A DNA stretch of 33,588 bases from JAVBMO01 sp031552355 (GTDB lineage Bacteria; Bacteroidota; Bacteroidia; Bacteroidales; P3). The notes below the pieces were generated by a model. The model worked only from the letters and a program-made list of their open reading frames with translations. It did no database searches and was not told the DNA's origin. A program made the position numbers and the translations under genes. Below, one piece after another: positions 1 through 7,213 of the stretch; the first letter of the stretch is position 1, and every line of letters begins with the position of its first letter. The DNA is taken from the NCBI GenBank assembly GCA_031552355.1, contig JAVBMO010000153.1:1-33588 (forward strand). The letters are read 5' to 3'.

Positions 1-32
1 TTTCGAAGGTTTGCTTCGAGTTTTCTTTTCGT
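1..32 (+). terminator. Possible terminator of a gene left of the window
   Basis: A short stem, TCGAAG (3-8) with CTTCGA (14-19), closes a 5-nt loop and is followed by a T-rich stretch (21-29). This could end a plus-strand gene lying left of the window. The left flank is missing, so the sequence could also be the tail of a coding region. Confidence 0.3.
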
Positions 33-122
33 TGGAATCCTGTAATAAATTAGGTTTTATTGTTTTTTCAAAACATTGACAAAATTCATCTACAATGAAA
101 AATTTTTCGATTATATTTGTAT

Positions 123-200
123 GTTGCATATTTGTGTGTTGATTTTATATTTAACTGGTAATCAAATATAAAATTACAACTTTTTATTCAAATATGCAAC
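123..200. repeat. Nested inverted repeat
   Basis: Outer arms GTTGCATATTTG (123-134) and CAAATATGCAAC (189-200) are perfect 12-bp inverted copies. Inside them, ATTTTATATTT (142-152) and AAATATAAAAT (164-174) form a second perfect 11-bp pair around an 11-nt loop, and GTTG (138-141) can face CAAC (177-180). The whole could fold into a long hairpin. There is no T-run of terminator type at either end, and no transposase is nearby. Confidence 0.7.
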
Positions 201-374
201 TTTTTTATTGTTTTTCTTACATCGAACTCAGGTTACAAGGTATTTTAGTTCCCTTGTTCGGCTTTGCCCTCAACAACAAAAAGAGTAGAATAAAATTTGA
301 TAATTTAAGGTGAACCCAATAAGGATAGAACGGACAAGGCAGAGCTATCGTTTGAACGTCAATAACTAACTCCT

Positions 375-500
375 GACGCCATAATGTGTTCTTCTGATAT
401 CGCAGCGAGTTATCCGGAAACCACAGTAAGTTATCTTGATGCCACAGCGGGTTACTCGGGAGCCACAGTAAGTTGTTCTGACGTCGCAGCAAATTATTCT
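375..500. repeat. Degenerate 21-bp tandem repeat, six units
   Basis: Six consecutive 21-bp units begin at 375, 396, 417, 438, 459 and 480. They share a core close to GCCACAGTAAGTTAT and all keep exact 21-bp spacing; a possible seventh, poorly matching unit starts at 501. Because 21 is a multiple of three, the array reads as a 7-residue repeat in open frames on both strands. Units differ from one another at several positions, so the array is old or under relaxed constraint. Confidence 0.75.
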
Positions 501-595
501 GATACGATATATGCTTTTGATGTAAAATTAACAGATTGATTGGCCTTAATTAACCTTTCCCGGTTTTTAAGGCTCTTCATCTGCATAATTTTGTG

Positions 596-603
596 TAGCT
601 TTG
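596..603 (+). promoter_or_regulatory. -7 promoter element for the CNNM gene
   Basis: TAGCTTTG matches the Bacteroidota -7 consensus TAnnTTTG and lies 26 bp before the ATG at 630. A convincing -33 TTG was not found at the usual distance. Confidence 0.45.
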
Positions 604-629
604 CAGTCTAAAGTATTGACATTAAATTT

Positions 630-1691
630 ATGGGATTACTTCTTTTATATTTACTTCTTGCATTGTCTATTTCTTTTCTTTGCTCCATTGCAGAGGCCGT
701 AATTTTGACAGTTTCTATTTCTTTTGTGGAAGCCAAAGAAAAAGAACAAAAAAAGGGGGCACGGCTTCTGAAAAAATATAAAAGTGACATAGATTTTGCC
801 CTTTCCGCAATTTTATCTTTGAATACCATTGCCCACACAGTGGGTGCGGCAGGCGTGGGTGCACAAGCTTCTATAGTTTTTGGCGATGCTTATTTTGGGG
901 TTGTTTCGGCAGTTTTAACTTTTTTAATTTTAATTCTTTCCGAAATTCTTCCGAAATCCATCGGGGCAAGATATTGGCGCGAATTGGCCATTCCTATAGC
1001 CAAAATCATCAATGTGATGGTATATGTGGCCTATCCTATAGTGAAAATGTCGAATGCCTTTACCAAACTTTTTTCCAGCAAAAAACAAATGCAAAAAGTC
1101 AGCCGCGAAGAAGTGGCAGCATTGGCGCAAATAGGCGTTTCCGAAGGGGTTTTTGCCGAATCGGAAAGTAAATTCATCTTAAATCTGATTTCTTTGAAAA
1201 ACGTTCGTACCAAAGAAATCATGACGCCCCGCACTGTCGTTTTGGCGGCTTCGGAAGATTGCACTTTGGAAGATTTTTTCAACAAGGAAGATGTCGCAAA
1301 ACATTCCCGCTTCCCTATCTACAAAGGCGGTTTGGACAATGTTACGGGCTATGTTCTGAAATCCGATATTTCGGAAAAATTGGTAAACGAAGATTTTGCA
1401 GGGAAAACTTTGAAAGATTTGAAACGCGAAATTCCCATTTGCCACGAAAATACGACCATTCCCAAATTGCTCGAAATTTTTCTGAAAGAAAAAGTACAAA
1501 TTGCCTTGGTAGTGGATGAATATGGCGGAATGGACGGAATTGTCAGCATGGAAGATATTATTGAAGCCGTTTTCGGATCCGAAATCATTGACGAAACCGA
1601 TGTGCAAACCGATATGCAGAAATTGGCCAAAGAAAAATGGAAAGCAAAGGCCGAACACCTTAAAATTGTAACCGAGGAAGACGACAAATAA
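630..1691 (+). CDS. CNNM/DUF21-CBS domain membrane protein (CorC/HlyC-like)
   Basis: This 353-residue inner-membrane protein belongs to the CNNM (DUF21) plus CBS-pair family, whose members are linked to magnesium or cobalt ion handling. Residues about 1-150 hold four hydrophobic segments of DUF21 type, including a SEILPKS motif. Residues about 190-320 form a CBS pair that begins at RTKEIMTPR and includes VDEYGGMDGIVSMEDI. The protein ends soon after the second CBS motif, without the C-terminal CorC_HlyC domain seen in many relatives of 420-440 residues. The start is the ATG just downstream of a TAnnTTTG element. Its stop is 2 bp from the stop of the convergent GSCFA gene. The transported ion cannot be told from sequence. 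Confidence 0.88.
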   Translation: MGLLLLYLLLALSISFLCSIAEAVILTVSISFVEAKEKEQKKGARLLKKYKSDIDFALSAILSLNTIAHTVGAAGVGAQASIVFGDAYFGVVSAVLTFLILILSEILPKSIGARYWRELAIPIAKIINVMVYVAYPIVKMSNAFTKLFSSKKQMQKVSREEVAALAQIGVSEGVFAESESKFILNLISLKNVRTKEIMTPRTVVLAASEDCTLEDFFNKEDVAKHSRFPIYKGGLDNVTGYVLKSDISEKLVNEDFAGKTLKDLKREIPICHENTTIPKLLEIFLKEKVQIALVVDEYGGMDGIVSMEDIIEAVFGSEIIDETDVQTDMQKLAKEKWKAKAEHLKIVTEEDDK

Positions 1692-1693
1692 CT

Positions 1694-2659
1694 TTACACT
1701 TTCAATAGGGCATCAAAGTCCAGGTACGGCTTTTCTTGTTTTAATTCAGCCAACAATTGTTCCACTTTTTGTTGGTGTTTGCGGAATAATTCCGTTTGCG
1801 GATGCAAAGGTCTGTGAAAATACATTTGCCGGAAAGCTTCTATTTTCTTGATTTCAGATAAAGTTTCAGAAGAAAACAATGCCTGTTGCAAATGTTCCCA
1901 AATAATTTCAATGGCCAAAGCGTTTGGATGCAGCATATCTGTATCATAAAAGCGATAATCGCGAAGTTCATCCATCAGAATCTCATAAGCCGGAAAATAT
2001 AAAATCCGCGGATTTCCTTGTTGCAACCGGTGAACCAGCAAATGCAGTATTGATTTGCTGATTTGATTTTCTCTGTATCCATCGTTCCAATGCCTTACAG
2101 GGCTTACCGTAAACAAGATTTTGATTTGCGGATTCAATTTTTGTATTTCCGAAAAAACTTCCTCAAATTGACTTTTCATCTCTTCAATTTCTGACAATTT
2201 TTTTTCAAAAACTTGTGAAGGCATTTTATGGCAATTTCCCATAATATTGCCTGTTTCCCTGTGAACATAGTACCATGCCGAACCCAATGTAATGACCAAA
2301 AATTCGGCTGTTTTCAAAAACTCGTGGGCAGAATGAATATCATTGTTACAAGCTTTCAGGCAAGCTGATTTATCTGTGTTTGAATATTTTCCATGATGAA
2401 AACAGGAATGCCAAAGTTCATTATGAAACACAAGGGCTGTTTCTTTTATCGCTTTGTTTTTCACAATGAAACGTAAAGCGTGCAAAATGGAAAAAGGATT
2501 ATATAAAATGCCAAACGGATTTACAAATGTCCTAAAACCCAAATTTTTCATCTTTTTGCCTATATGTTCCGTAAAACAAGAACCTACAAACAAGCTTTTG
2601 TCCTGCAAACTTAACTGCTCCGAAAATGGTTCCGGCAAAATGGGAGTGTTTAACTTCAT
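1694..2659 (-). CDS. GSCFA domain-containing protein
   Basis: This protein of about 321 residues belongs to the GSCFA family, named for the motif seen here as FVGSCFTEHIG near the N terminus. The family is common in Bacteroidota and is distantly related to SGNH/GDSL hydrolases; its substrate is not established. A later DMLHPNALA segment resembles the Asp-x-x-His block of that fold. The frame extends 6 codons upstream, but I choose the internal ATG at 2659 because MKLNTPI is the conserved-looking family start. It is transcribed alone, convergent with the CNNM gene and divergent from mraZ. Confidence 0.85.
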   Translation of the reverse strand: MKLNTPILPEPFSEQLSLQDKSLFVGSCFTEHIGKKMKNLGFRTFVNPFGILYNPFSILHALRFIVKNKAIKETALVFHNELWHSCFHHGKYSNTDKSACLKACNNDIHSAHEFLKTAEFLVITLGSAWYYVHRETGNIMGNCHKMPSQVFEKKLSEIEEMKSQFEEVFSEIQKLNPQIKILFTVSPVRHWNDGYRENQISKSILHLLVHRLQQGNPRILYFPAYEILMDELRDYRFYDTDMLHPNALAIEIIWEHLQQALFSSETLSEIKKIEAFRQMYFHRPLHPQTELFRKHQQKVEQLLAELKQEKPYLDFDALLKV

Positions 2660-2686
2660 TTTTCTTCTGATTTTCAACTATTCGTA

Positions 2687-2728
2687 CAAAGATACCGCAA
2701 AAGTACACTTTTCTGAAGTTTGTTGCAA
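2687..2728 (-). promoter_or_regulatory. Promoter elements for the GSCFA gene
   Basis: On the minus strand two overlapping options fit TAnnTTTG: TACTTTTG (2698-2705) and TATCTTTG (2687-2694). The first has a TTG (-33) at 2726-2728, 20 bp upstream, and is the better match. Confidence 0.5.
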
Positions 2729-3032
2729 TTTGGGGCAACAATTCTTTCTTCCGGATTTTTCATTTGGTAAATGCTGTTTTTTATCAAAATGGCCAAAACA
2801 AATGTGAAAAACAAATATTTAGATTTCATCCCATCCCCCAAAAATCCTCCTTCCTCAAAAAAGTTATGAACAAGAAATTAAACCCGAAATCAACAAAATC
2901 TGCCTAAAACAAGGAAATAAATTTTTCCAGAGTATTCTTTTAATTATTTGATTTACAGATATAAAAATAATTCACTGCCGGCTTTTGAAACTTTTTCCAC
3001 CATTTCCGTATAATGAAGTACAAAATTTTAAA

Positions 3033-3078
3033 CGGGATTTTTTGGAACTTTTTAAATATTAAATGGGATTTTTTGGGA
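3033..3078 (+). promoter_or_regulatory. Putative MraZ boxes upstream of mraZ
   Basis: MraZ binds direct TGGGN repeats separated by 5 nt. Here TGGGA (3064-3068) and TGGGA (3074-3078) are separated by exactly 5 T residues. A weaker pair, CGGGA (3033-3037) and TGGAA (3043-3047), repeats the arrangement 31 bp upstream. The first bases of the four sites are 10, 21 and 10 bp apart, so they sit on one DNA face. They lie 44-89 bp before the mraZ ATG, as expected for autoregulation of the dcw operon. The assignment rests on the known family motif. Confidence 0.72.
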
Positions 3079-3121
3079 AAAAAGTTTGTAATTTTATCCT
3101 CAAAATAAAAGAGGCGAATTT

Positions 3122-3589
3122 ATGTCGTTATTGCTTGGAAAAGAATATTGTAAGCTGGACTCGAACGCAAGGTTCAAGTTTCCGGTGGCGCTGAAAAAAC
3201 AGTTGCCGCCATCGGCTGACAATCGCTTTGTAATGCGGACAAGCATTTACGACGCCTGCTTGGAATTGTGGACTTACGAATCGTTTCAGGAAGAAGTGTT
3301 GTTCTTGCAAAAAAAACTGAATCAGTATAATAAAGAAGAACGCCGCTTGTTCAGGAAACTTACCGAAGGCAATATTGTGGAACTGGATTCGAACGACAGG
3401 CTTTTGATTCCTGCCGAACAAAAAACGAATTTGGATCTCGACAAAGATATTGTCTTGGTTTCGACCGGAAAATTCATTGAAATTTGGGCTTCCGAAAAGT
3501 ACGAAAACATTGATTCCGACAACATGGACTATGCCTCTTTTGCCGACAGTCGCTTGGGAAAAACCAGCGATGAATGTAATGAGCAATAA
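3122..3589 (+). CDS. mraZ: Transcriptional regulator MraZ
   Basis: MraZ is a DNA-binding regulator of the dcw cluster in the SpoVT-AbrB fold class and usually forms ring-shaped oligomers. The 155 residues show the two-repeat architecture, with signatures YCKLDSNARFKFP (about 10-22) and VELDSNDRLLIP (about 83-94), each carrying the conserved Asp...Arg pattern. Length is normal. Putative target boxes lie immediately upstream. The next gene, rsmH, starts 15 bp after the stop, the standard first pair of the cluster, so the two are almost certainly co-transcribed. Confidence 0.96.
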   Translation: MSLLLGKEYCKLDSNARFKFPVALKKQLPPSADNRFVMRTSIYDACLELWTYESFQEEVLFLQKKLNQYNKEERRLFRKLTEGNIVELDSNDRLLIPAEQKTNLDLDKDIVLVSTGKFIEIWASEKYENIDSDNMDYASFADSRLGKTSDECNEQ

Positions 3590-3604
3590 GAAAGAGGATT
3601 TTCT

Positions 3605-4498
3605 ATGTACCATCAAGCTGTTTTGTTGCACGAAAGTGTAGAAGGAATGAACCTCAATGCCGGAAGCATTGCGGTAGATGTTACTTTTGGCGGTGGCGGG
3701 CATTCCCGCGAAATCCTTTCCCACTTAGATTCCGGACATTTATACGCTTTTGACCAAGATGCCGAAGCTCAGGCGAATATCTTCGAAGATGAACGCTTTA
3801 CTTTTATTGGTCAGAATTTCAAATATTTGAAAAATTTCCTTCGCTTTCATGGTGCTGCCAAAGTGGATGCCATTTTGGCCGACCTTGGTGTTTCTTCACA
3901 CCAATTCGACAAAGCCGAACGTGGTTTTTCCATTCGTTTTGACGCCGAATTGGACTTGCGGATGGACACGCGACAACCTTTGTCGGCAAAGGAAATTGTG
4001 AACAACTACCCTTACGAGAAGCTAAAAGAAATTTTTAAACTTTACGGCGAATTGCCCAACGCGGCAAAATTGGCTTCGGCCATTTGCAAGCAAAGGGAAT
4101 TGTCGCCCATTAATACAACTTTTGAACTGAAATCCACAGTCGAAAAGCTGATTCCGCGCAATATGGAAAACAAGTTTTTGGCTATGATTTTTCAAGCTTT
4201 GCGCATTGAAGTAAACGAAGAATTGGAAGCATTGAAAAGTTTCCTGACACAATCGTTGGATGTTTTGAAGCCCGGAGGGCGTTTGGTGGTCATTTCCTAC
4301 CATTCGTTGGAAGACCGTTTGGTGAAAAATTTTATGAAAACCGGAAATTTCGAAGGAAATGTAGAGAAGGATTTTTACGGCAATCTGCTGACGCCTTTCA
4401 ATCTTGTGAGCCGCAAGCCTATTGTGCCATCCGATGCCGAAGTTGCCGGAAACAACCGCGCGCGAAGTGCAAAATTACGAATTGCTGAAAAACGATAA
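3605..4498 (+). CDS. rsmH: 16S rRNA (cytosine(1402)-N4)-methyltransferase
   Basis: RsmH (MraW) uses S-adenosylmethionine to methylate N4 of C1402 in 16S rRNA, in the decoding centre. The 297-residue protein starts MYHQAVLLHESVEGM, has the AdoMet loop VDVTFGGGGHS (about 23-33), the DLGVSSHQFD motif, an RMD motif, and the GGRLVVISYHSLEDR block near residue 220-240. It ends with the family-typical NNRARSAKLRIAEK. Length is normal. The ATG at 3605 is preceded by AAAGAGGA, a moderate Shine-Dalgarno-like element. The stop is 4 bp before the ftsL start. Confidence 0.97.
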   Translation: MYHQAVLLHESVEGMNLNAGSIAVDVTFGGGGHSREILSHLDSGHLYAFDQDAEAQANIFEDERFTFIGQNFKYLKNFLRFHGAAKVDAILADLGVSSHQFDKAERGFSIRFDAELDLRMDTRQPLSAKEIVNNYPYEKLKEIFKLYGELPNAAKLASAICKQRELSPINTTFELKSTVEKLIPRNMENKFLAMIFQALRIEVNEELEALKSFLTQSLDVLKPGGRLVVISYHSLEDRLVKNFMKTGNFEGNVEKDFYGNLLTPFNLVSRKPIVPSDAEVAGNNRARSAKLRIAEKR

Positions 4499-4502
4499 TC
4501 TT

Positions 4503-4958
4503 ATGGCAAAAAACACTTTTAAACCTCCTGTTGAGCCTGCGGTGGAAGAAAAACCTGCCGAACGAAAAGAAGATGTCGTTGAACAGGCAGAACCGAAAAA
4601 GAAGAAGAAAGCTAAAAAGGAAAATTCCCCGAAGGGAAATTCCGGCAATATTTTGAGAGGTATTTTGGATGGCAGTATTTTGACAAAAAAATTCGTGATT
4701 CAATCCATTCCCATGATTTTGCTTTTGGTTTTTCTGGGAATCATATTTATTGCCAACCGCTATACTATAGAAACTACTTCACTGAAAATAAACTCTTTGA
4801 AAAAAGATTTGGAACAATTGAGAAACTTGCATATTCAGATGAAAAACAAATATGAACAGGTAAGTTCCATCACAGAAATTGAAAAGTCTTTGGATTCCAC
4901 AGGGGTAAAGCAATCGAAAGAGCGTCCGCAAAAAATAGTTATTAAAGAAATAAAATAA
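4503..4958 (+). CDS. ftsL: FtsL-like cell division protein
   Basis: A 151-residue bitopic membrane protein at the ftsL position between rsmH and ftsI. It has a charged cytoplasmic tail of about 60 residues (many Lys/Glu, including a KKKKKAKK run), one transmembrane segment around residues 63-88 (SIPMILLLVFLGIIFIAN), and a periplasmic coiled-coil-like stretch (LKINSLKKDLEQLRNLHIQMK). FtsL bridges FtsB/FtsQ and the FtsW-FtsI pair in the divisome. Sequence conservation is low, so the call rests on topology and position. The frame is open back into rsmH, but the ATG at 4503, 4 bp after the rsmH stop, is the sensible start. Confidence 0.82.
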   Translation: MAKNTFKPPVEPAVEEKPAERKEDVVEQAEPKKKKKAKKENSPKGNSGNILRGILDGSILTKKFVIQSIPMILLLVFLGIIFIANRYTIETTSLKINSLKKDLEQLRNLHIQMKNKYEQVSSITEIEKSLDSTGVKQSKERPQKIVIKEIK

Positions 4959-4964
4959 GAAGAA

Positions 4965-7172
4965 ATGTCTGACGGCAAAAAAGAACTTAAAATCCGCTTG
5001 GGGTTGGTCTATGTGGTCCTTCTCTTGGTTTGGGCTATTGCCATTGTCGGGCATATTGTAAAGCTGCAATTTGTTGAGGGCGATTTTTGGCGCAAAAAAG
5101 CCGAAGAGCGCACTGTGGTTATGCGCGAAGTAACAGCACAACGCGGTAATATTTATTCTTCGGACGGAAAACTATTGGCTATCACAGTTCCTATTTTTGA
5201 TATTTATTTGGATTTGGGAAAAGAACGGATTTATAATAATAAACTGAAAAAAACTGTCAAGGAATATGTTATTCCCGACAGTATTTTCAACCGTCAGCTG
5301 AATCGGCTGAGCGACAGTTTGTCTATGTTGTTCCCTCAAAAATCGGCAAAATATTTCAAGCAACTCATGGCTTCTGCCCGAAAAAAGGAGCAACGCTACG
5401 TGCTTCTTCAAAAAAATGTGAGTTTGGAACAAATGGAAAGAATGAAAAGCTTTCCCATTTTAAAAAAAGAAAGAAGAAAGAGGAAAGCGTCTGCCGACAC
5501 CACAAAAGTCTTAGCAAGGAAATATGAACCGGCATTCAACCGCGCAGTGATTCTCGACAAAAAGGAAAAGCGTGTAAACCCTTATGGATACTTAGCTCGA
5601 AGAACTGTCGGGATTAAAGTAACTGAGGATGGATGCGACACCTGCTACAATGGAATTGACGGAGCATACAACAAATACCTGAAAGGGAAACAGGGCGAAC
5701 GTTTGGAACGAAGAATGGCCCAAAATGTATGGGTCCCCATTGAAGATGAAGATTTTCGCAAGGCGGAAGACGGTTTGGACATTCTTTCCACCATCGACGC
5801 CCGCATACAACAACTGGCCGAAAGTTCCCTGCGCCAGTGCTTGGATTCCAACGATGCGGACAAAGGCTGCGTGGTGCTTATGGAAGTGGGAACAGGTTAC
5901 ATTAAAGCGATTTCGAGCCTTACCCGCCTAAGCAGCGGCGAATATTTGGAAGTTGAAAATATTGCTGTCAGCGACCGCTACGAGCCCGGCTCTACTTTCA
6001 AAACCGTAACATCTATGATTATGCTTGAAAACGGCATTTGCGACACTTCCACAAAAGTGCCTACAGGCGAACATAAATACGGGCTTGCCTATGTAAAAGA
6101 CGTAAAGAAAAAGGATTACGGTATGATAAGCCTGATAAGAGCTTTTGAAGTTTCGTCGAATGTGGGAATGTGTGCGCCGATTTATGAACACTACAATAAA
6201 AAGAGGAAAGATTTTTACAGTTCCATGGTTGAAACTTTTCCTTTCTATCCGCTGGATTTGGATTTGAATGTAAAAATAGCTAAACCGACAATTATTTCGG
6301 ATATGGCGCCGGACGTAAACTTCATGAACCTTTGCTATGGTTATGGCGTGGATATGAGCGTTTTGCAAATGCTGACTTTTTACAATGGAATTGCCAATGG
6401 CGGAAAAATGATTAAGCCTTTGTTTGTTAGTCATTTGCTAAAAACAGGCGATACCATTAAATCGTTTAAGCCTGAGGTTTTAAAAGAAAAAATGTGTTCC
6501 AAAAGTACTTTGGACAAACTGCAAGACATGATGAAAGGCGTTGTGAAGAACGGCAGCGCCCGCCGCCTTTCAAAAACGCCTTACGGAATAGCCGGAAAAA
6601 CCGGTACGGCCGCTTCGGGCTATGCCGATAAAAACGGAGTGCTTAGCTATCGTGCGTCGTTTGTGGGTTATTTCCCTGCCGACAATCCGAAATATTCTTG
6701 TATGGTATTGGTAATTAACCCCAAGAAAAACCTTCAGCATGGTGGTGAACTGGCGGCTCCGGTTTTCAAAGATATTGCCGACCGCGTGTGCGGAACTCGC
6801 TTGGATATTGACATTCCTATTGCAGAACGCGAAAACCGTAAGTGGCCAAAAGTCCCAAAAGCTTCTGCCGAAGATTTGCAATGTATTTTCCAGACTTTGG
6901 ACATTCCAAACAACTGGAAAACAAAACCCAATCAATGGATTATCGGGAATATAGACACTTTGGGGAAACTTACTTACGATGTATTCAAACCCAAAGCCAA
7001 TATGGTGCCTTCGGTTATAGGAATGACGGTTAAAGACGCTTTGTATTTGTTGGAGAATATGGGATTGAAAGTCATTTACAACGGACGTGGAAAGGTTACG
7101 CAACAATCGTTGGAGGCAGGTGGATCATTCAAAAAAGGAGATGCCATTTACTTAACATTGGGAATGAATTAA
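4965..7172 (+). CDS. ftsI: Septal peptidoglycan transpeptidase (class B PBP, FtsI) with a PASTA domain
   Basis: This 735-residue class B penicillin-binding protein cross-links septal peptidoglycan. It has one N-terminal transmembrane segment (about 13-33), a PBP dimer/pedestal region with RGNIYSSDGKLLA, and a transpeptidase domain with the active-site motifs STFK (Ser343), SSN (397-399) and KTGTA (545-549). The last 60 residues form a PASTA-like domain (MVPSVIGMTVKDALYLLE...). The protein is longer than Escherichia coli FtsI because of the PASTA tail, which is usual in Bacteroidota. It follows ftsL by 6 bp and precedes murE. Confidence 0.96.
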   Translation: MSDGKKELKIRLGLVYVVLLLVWAIAIVGHIVKLQFVEGDFWRKKAEERTVVMREVTAQRGNIYSSDGKLLAITVPIFDIYLDLGKERIYNNKLKKTVKEYVIPDSIFNRQLNRLSDSLSMLFPQKSAKYFKQLMASARKKEQRYVLLQKNVSLEQMERMKSFPILKKERRKRKASADTTKVLARKYEPAFNRAVILDKKEKRVNPYGYLARRTVGIKVTEDGCDTCYNGIDGAYNKYLKGKQGERLERRMAQNVWVPIEDEDFRKAEDGLDILSTIDARIQQLAESSLRQCLDSNDADKGCVVLMEVGTGYIKAISSLTRLSSGEYLEVENIAVSDRYEPGSTFKTVTSMIMLENGICDTSTKVPTGEHKYGLAYVKDVKKKDYGMISLIRAFEVSSNVGMCAPIYEHYNKKRKDFYSSMVETFPFYPLDLDLNVKIAKPTIISDMAPDVNFMNLCYGYGVDMSVLQMLTFYNGIANGGKMIKPLFVSHLLKTGDTIKSFKPEVLKEKMCSKSTLDKLQDMMKGVVKNGSARRLSKTPYGIAGKTGTAASGYADKNGVLSYRASFVGYFPADNPKYSCMVLVINPKKNLQHGGELAAPVFKDIADRVCGTRLDIDIPIAERENRKWPKVPKASAEDLQCIFQTLDIPNNWKTKPNQWIIGNIDTLGKLTYDVFKPKANMVPSVIGMTVKDALYLLENMGLKVIYNGRGKVTQQSLEAGGSFKKGDAIYLTLGMN

Positions 7173-7213
7173 GGCAAAAGGTTTTAACAATGACATTTTA
7201 AACAATATATAAT

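Larger units (their letters stand above)
33..595. other. Non-coding, repeat-bearing intergenic region
   Basis: No open frame here has family resemblance or start context that supports a gene. The left half is very AT-rich and carries a nested inverted repeat (123-200). The right half carries a 21-bp tandem repeat (375-500). The only long open frames (minus 217-492 and plus 384-539) are by-products of that repeat, whose unit length is divisible by three. Confidence 0.6.

Noticed and set aside
217..492. 91-codon open frame on the minus strand
   Set aside because: Half of it is the 21-bp tandem repeat read in reverse, with no family resemblance and no promoter in front; it is open because the unit length is a multiple of three.
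384..539. 51-codon open frame on the plus strand through the 21-bp repeat
   Set aside because: Short and composed almost only of the repeat, with no recognisable start context; kept as an observation, not called as a gene.
2454..2807. 117-codon plus-strand frame opposite the GSCFA gene
   Set aside because: Its first half is antisense to a well-supported coding region and its second half is AT-rich promoter DNA.
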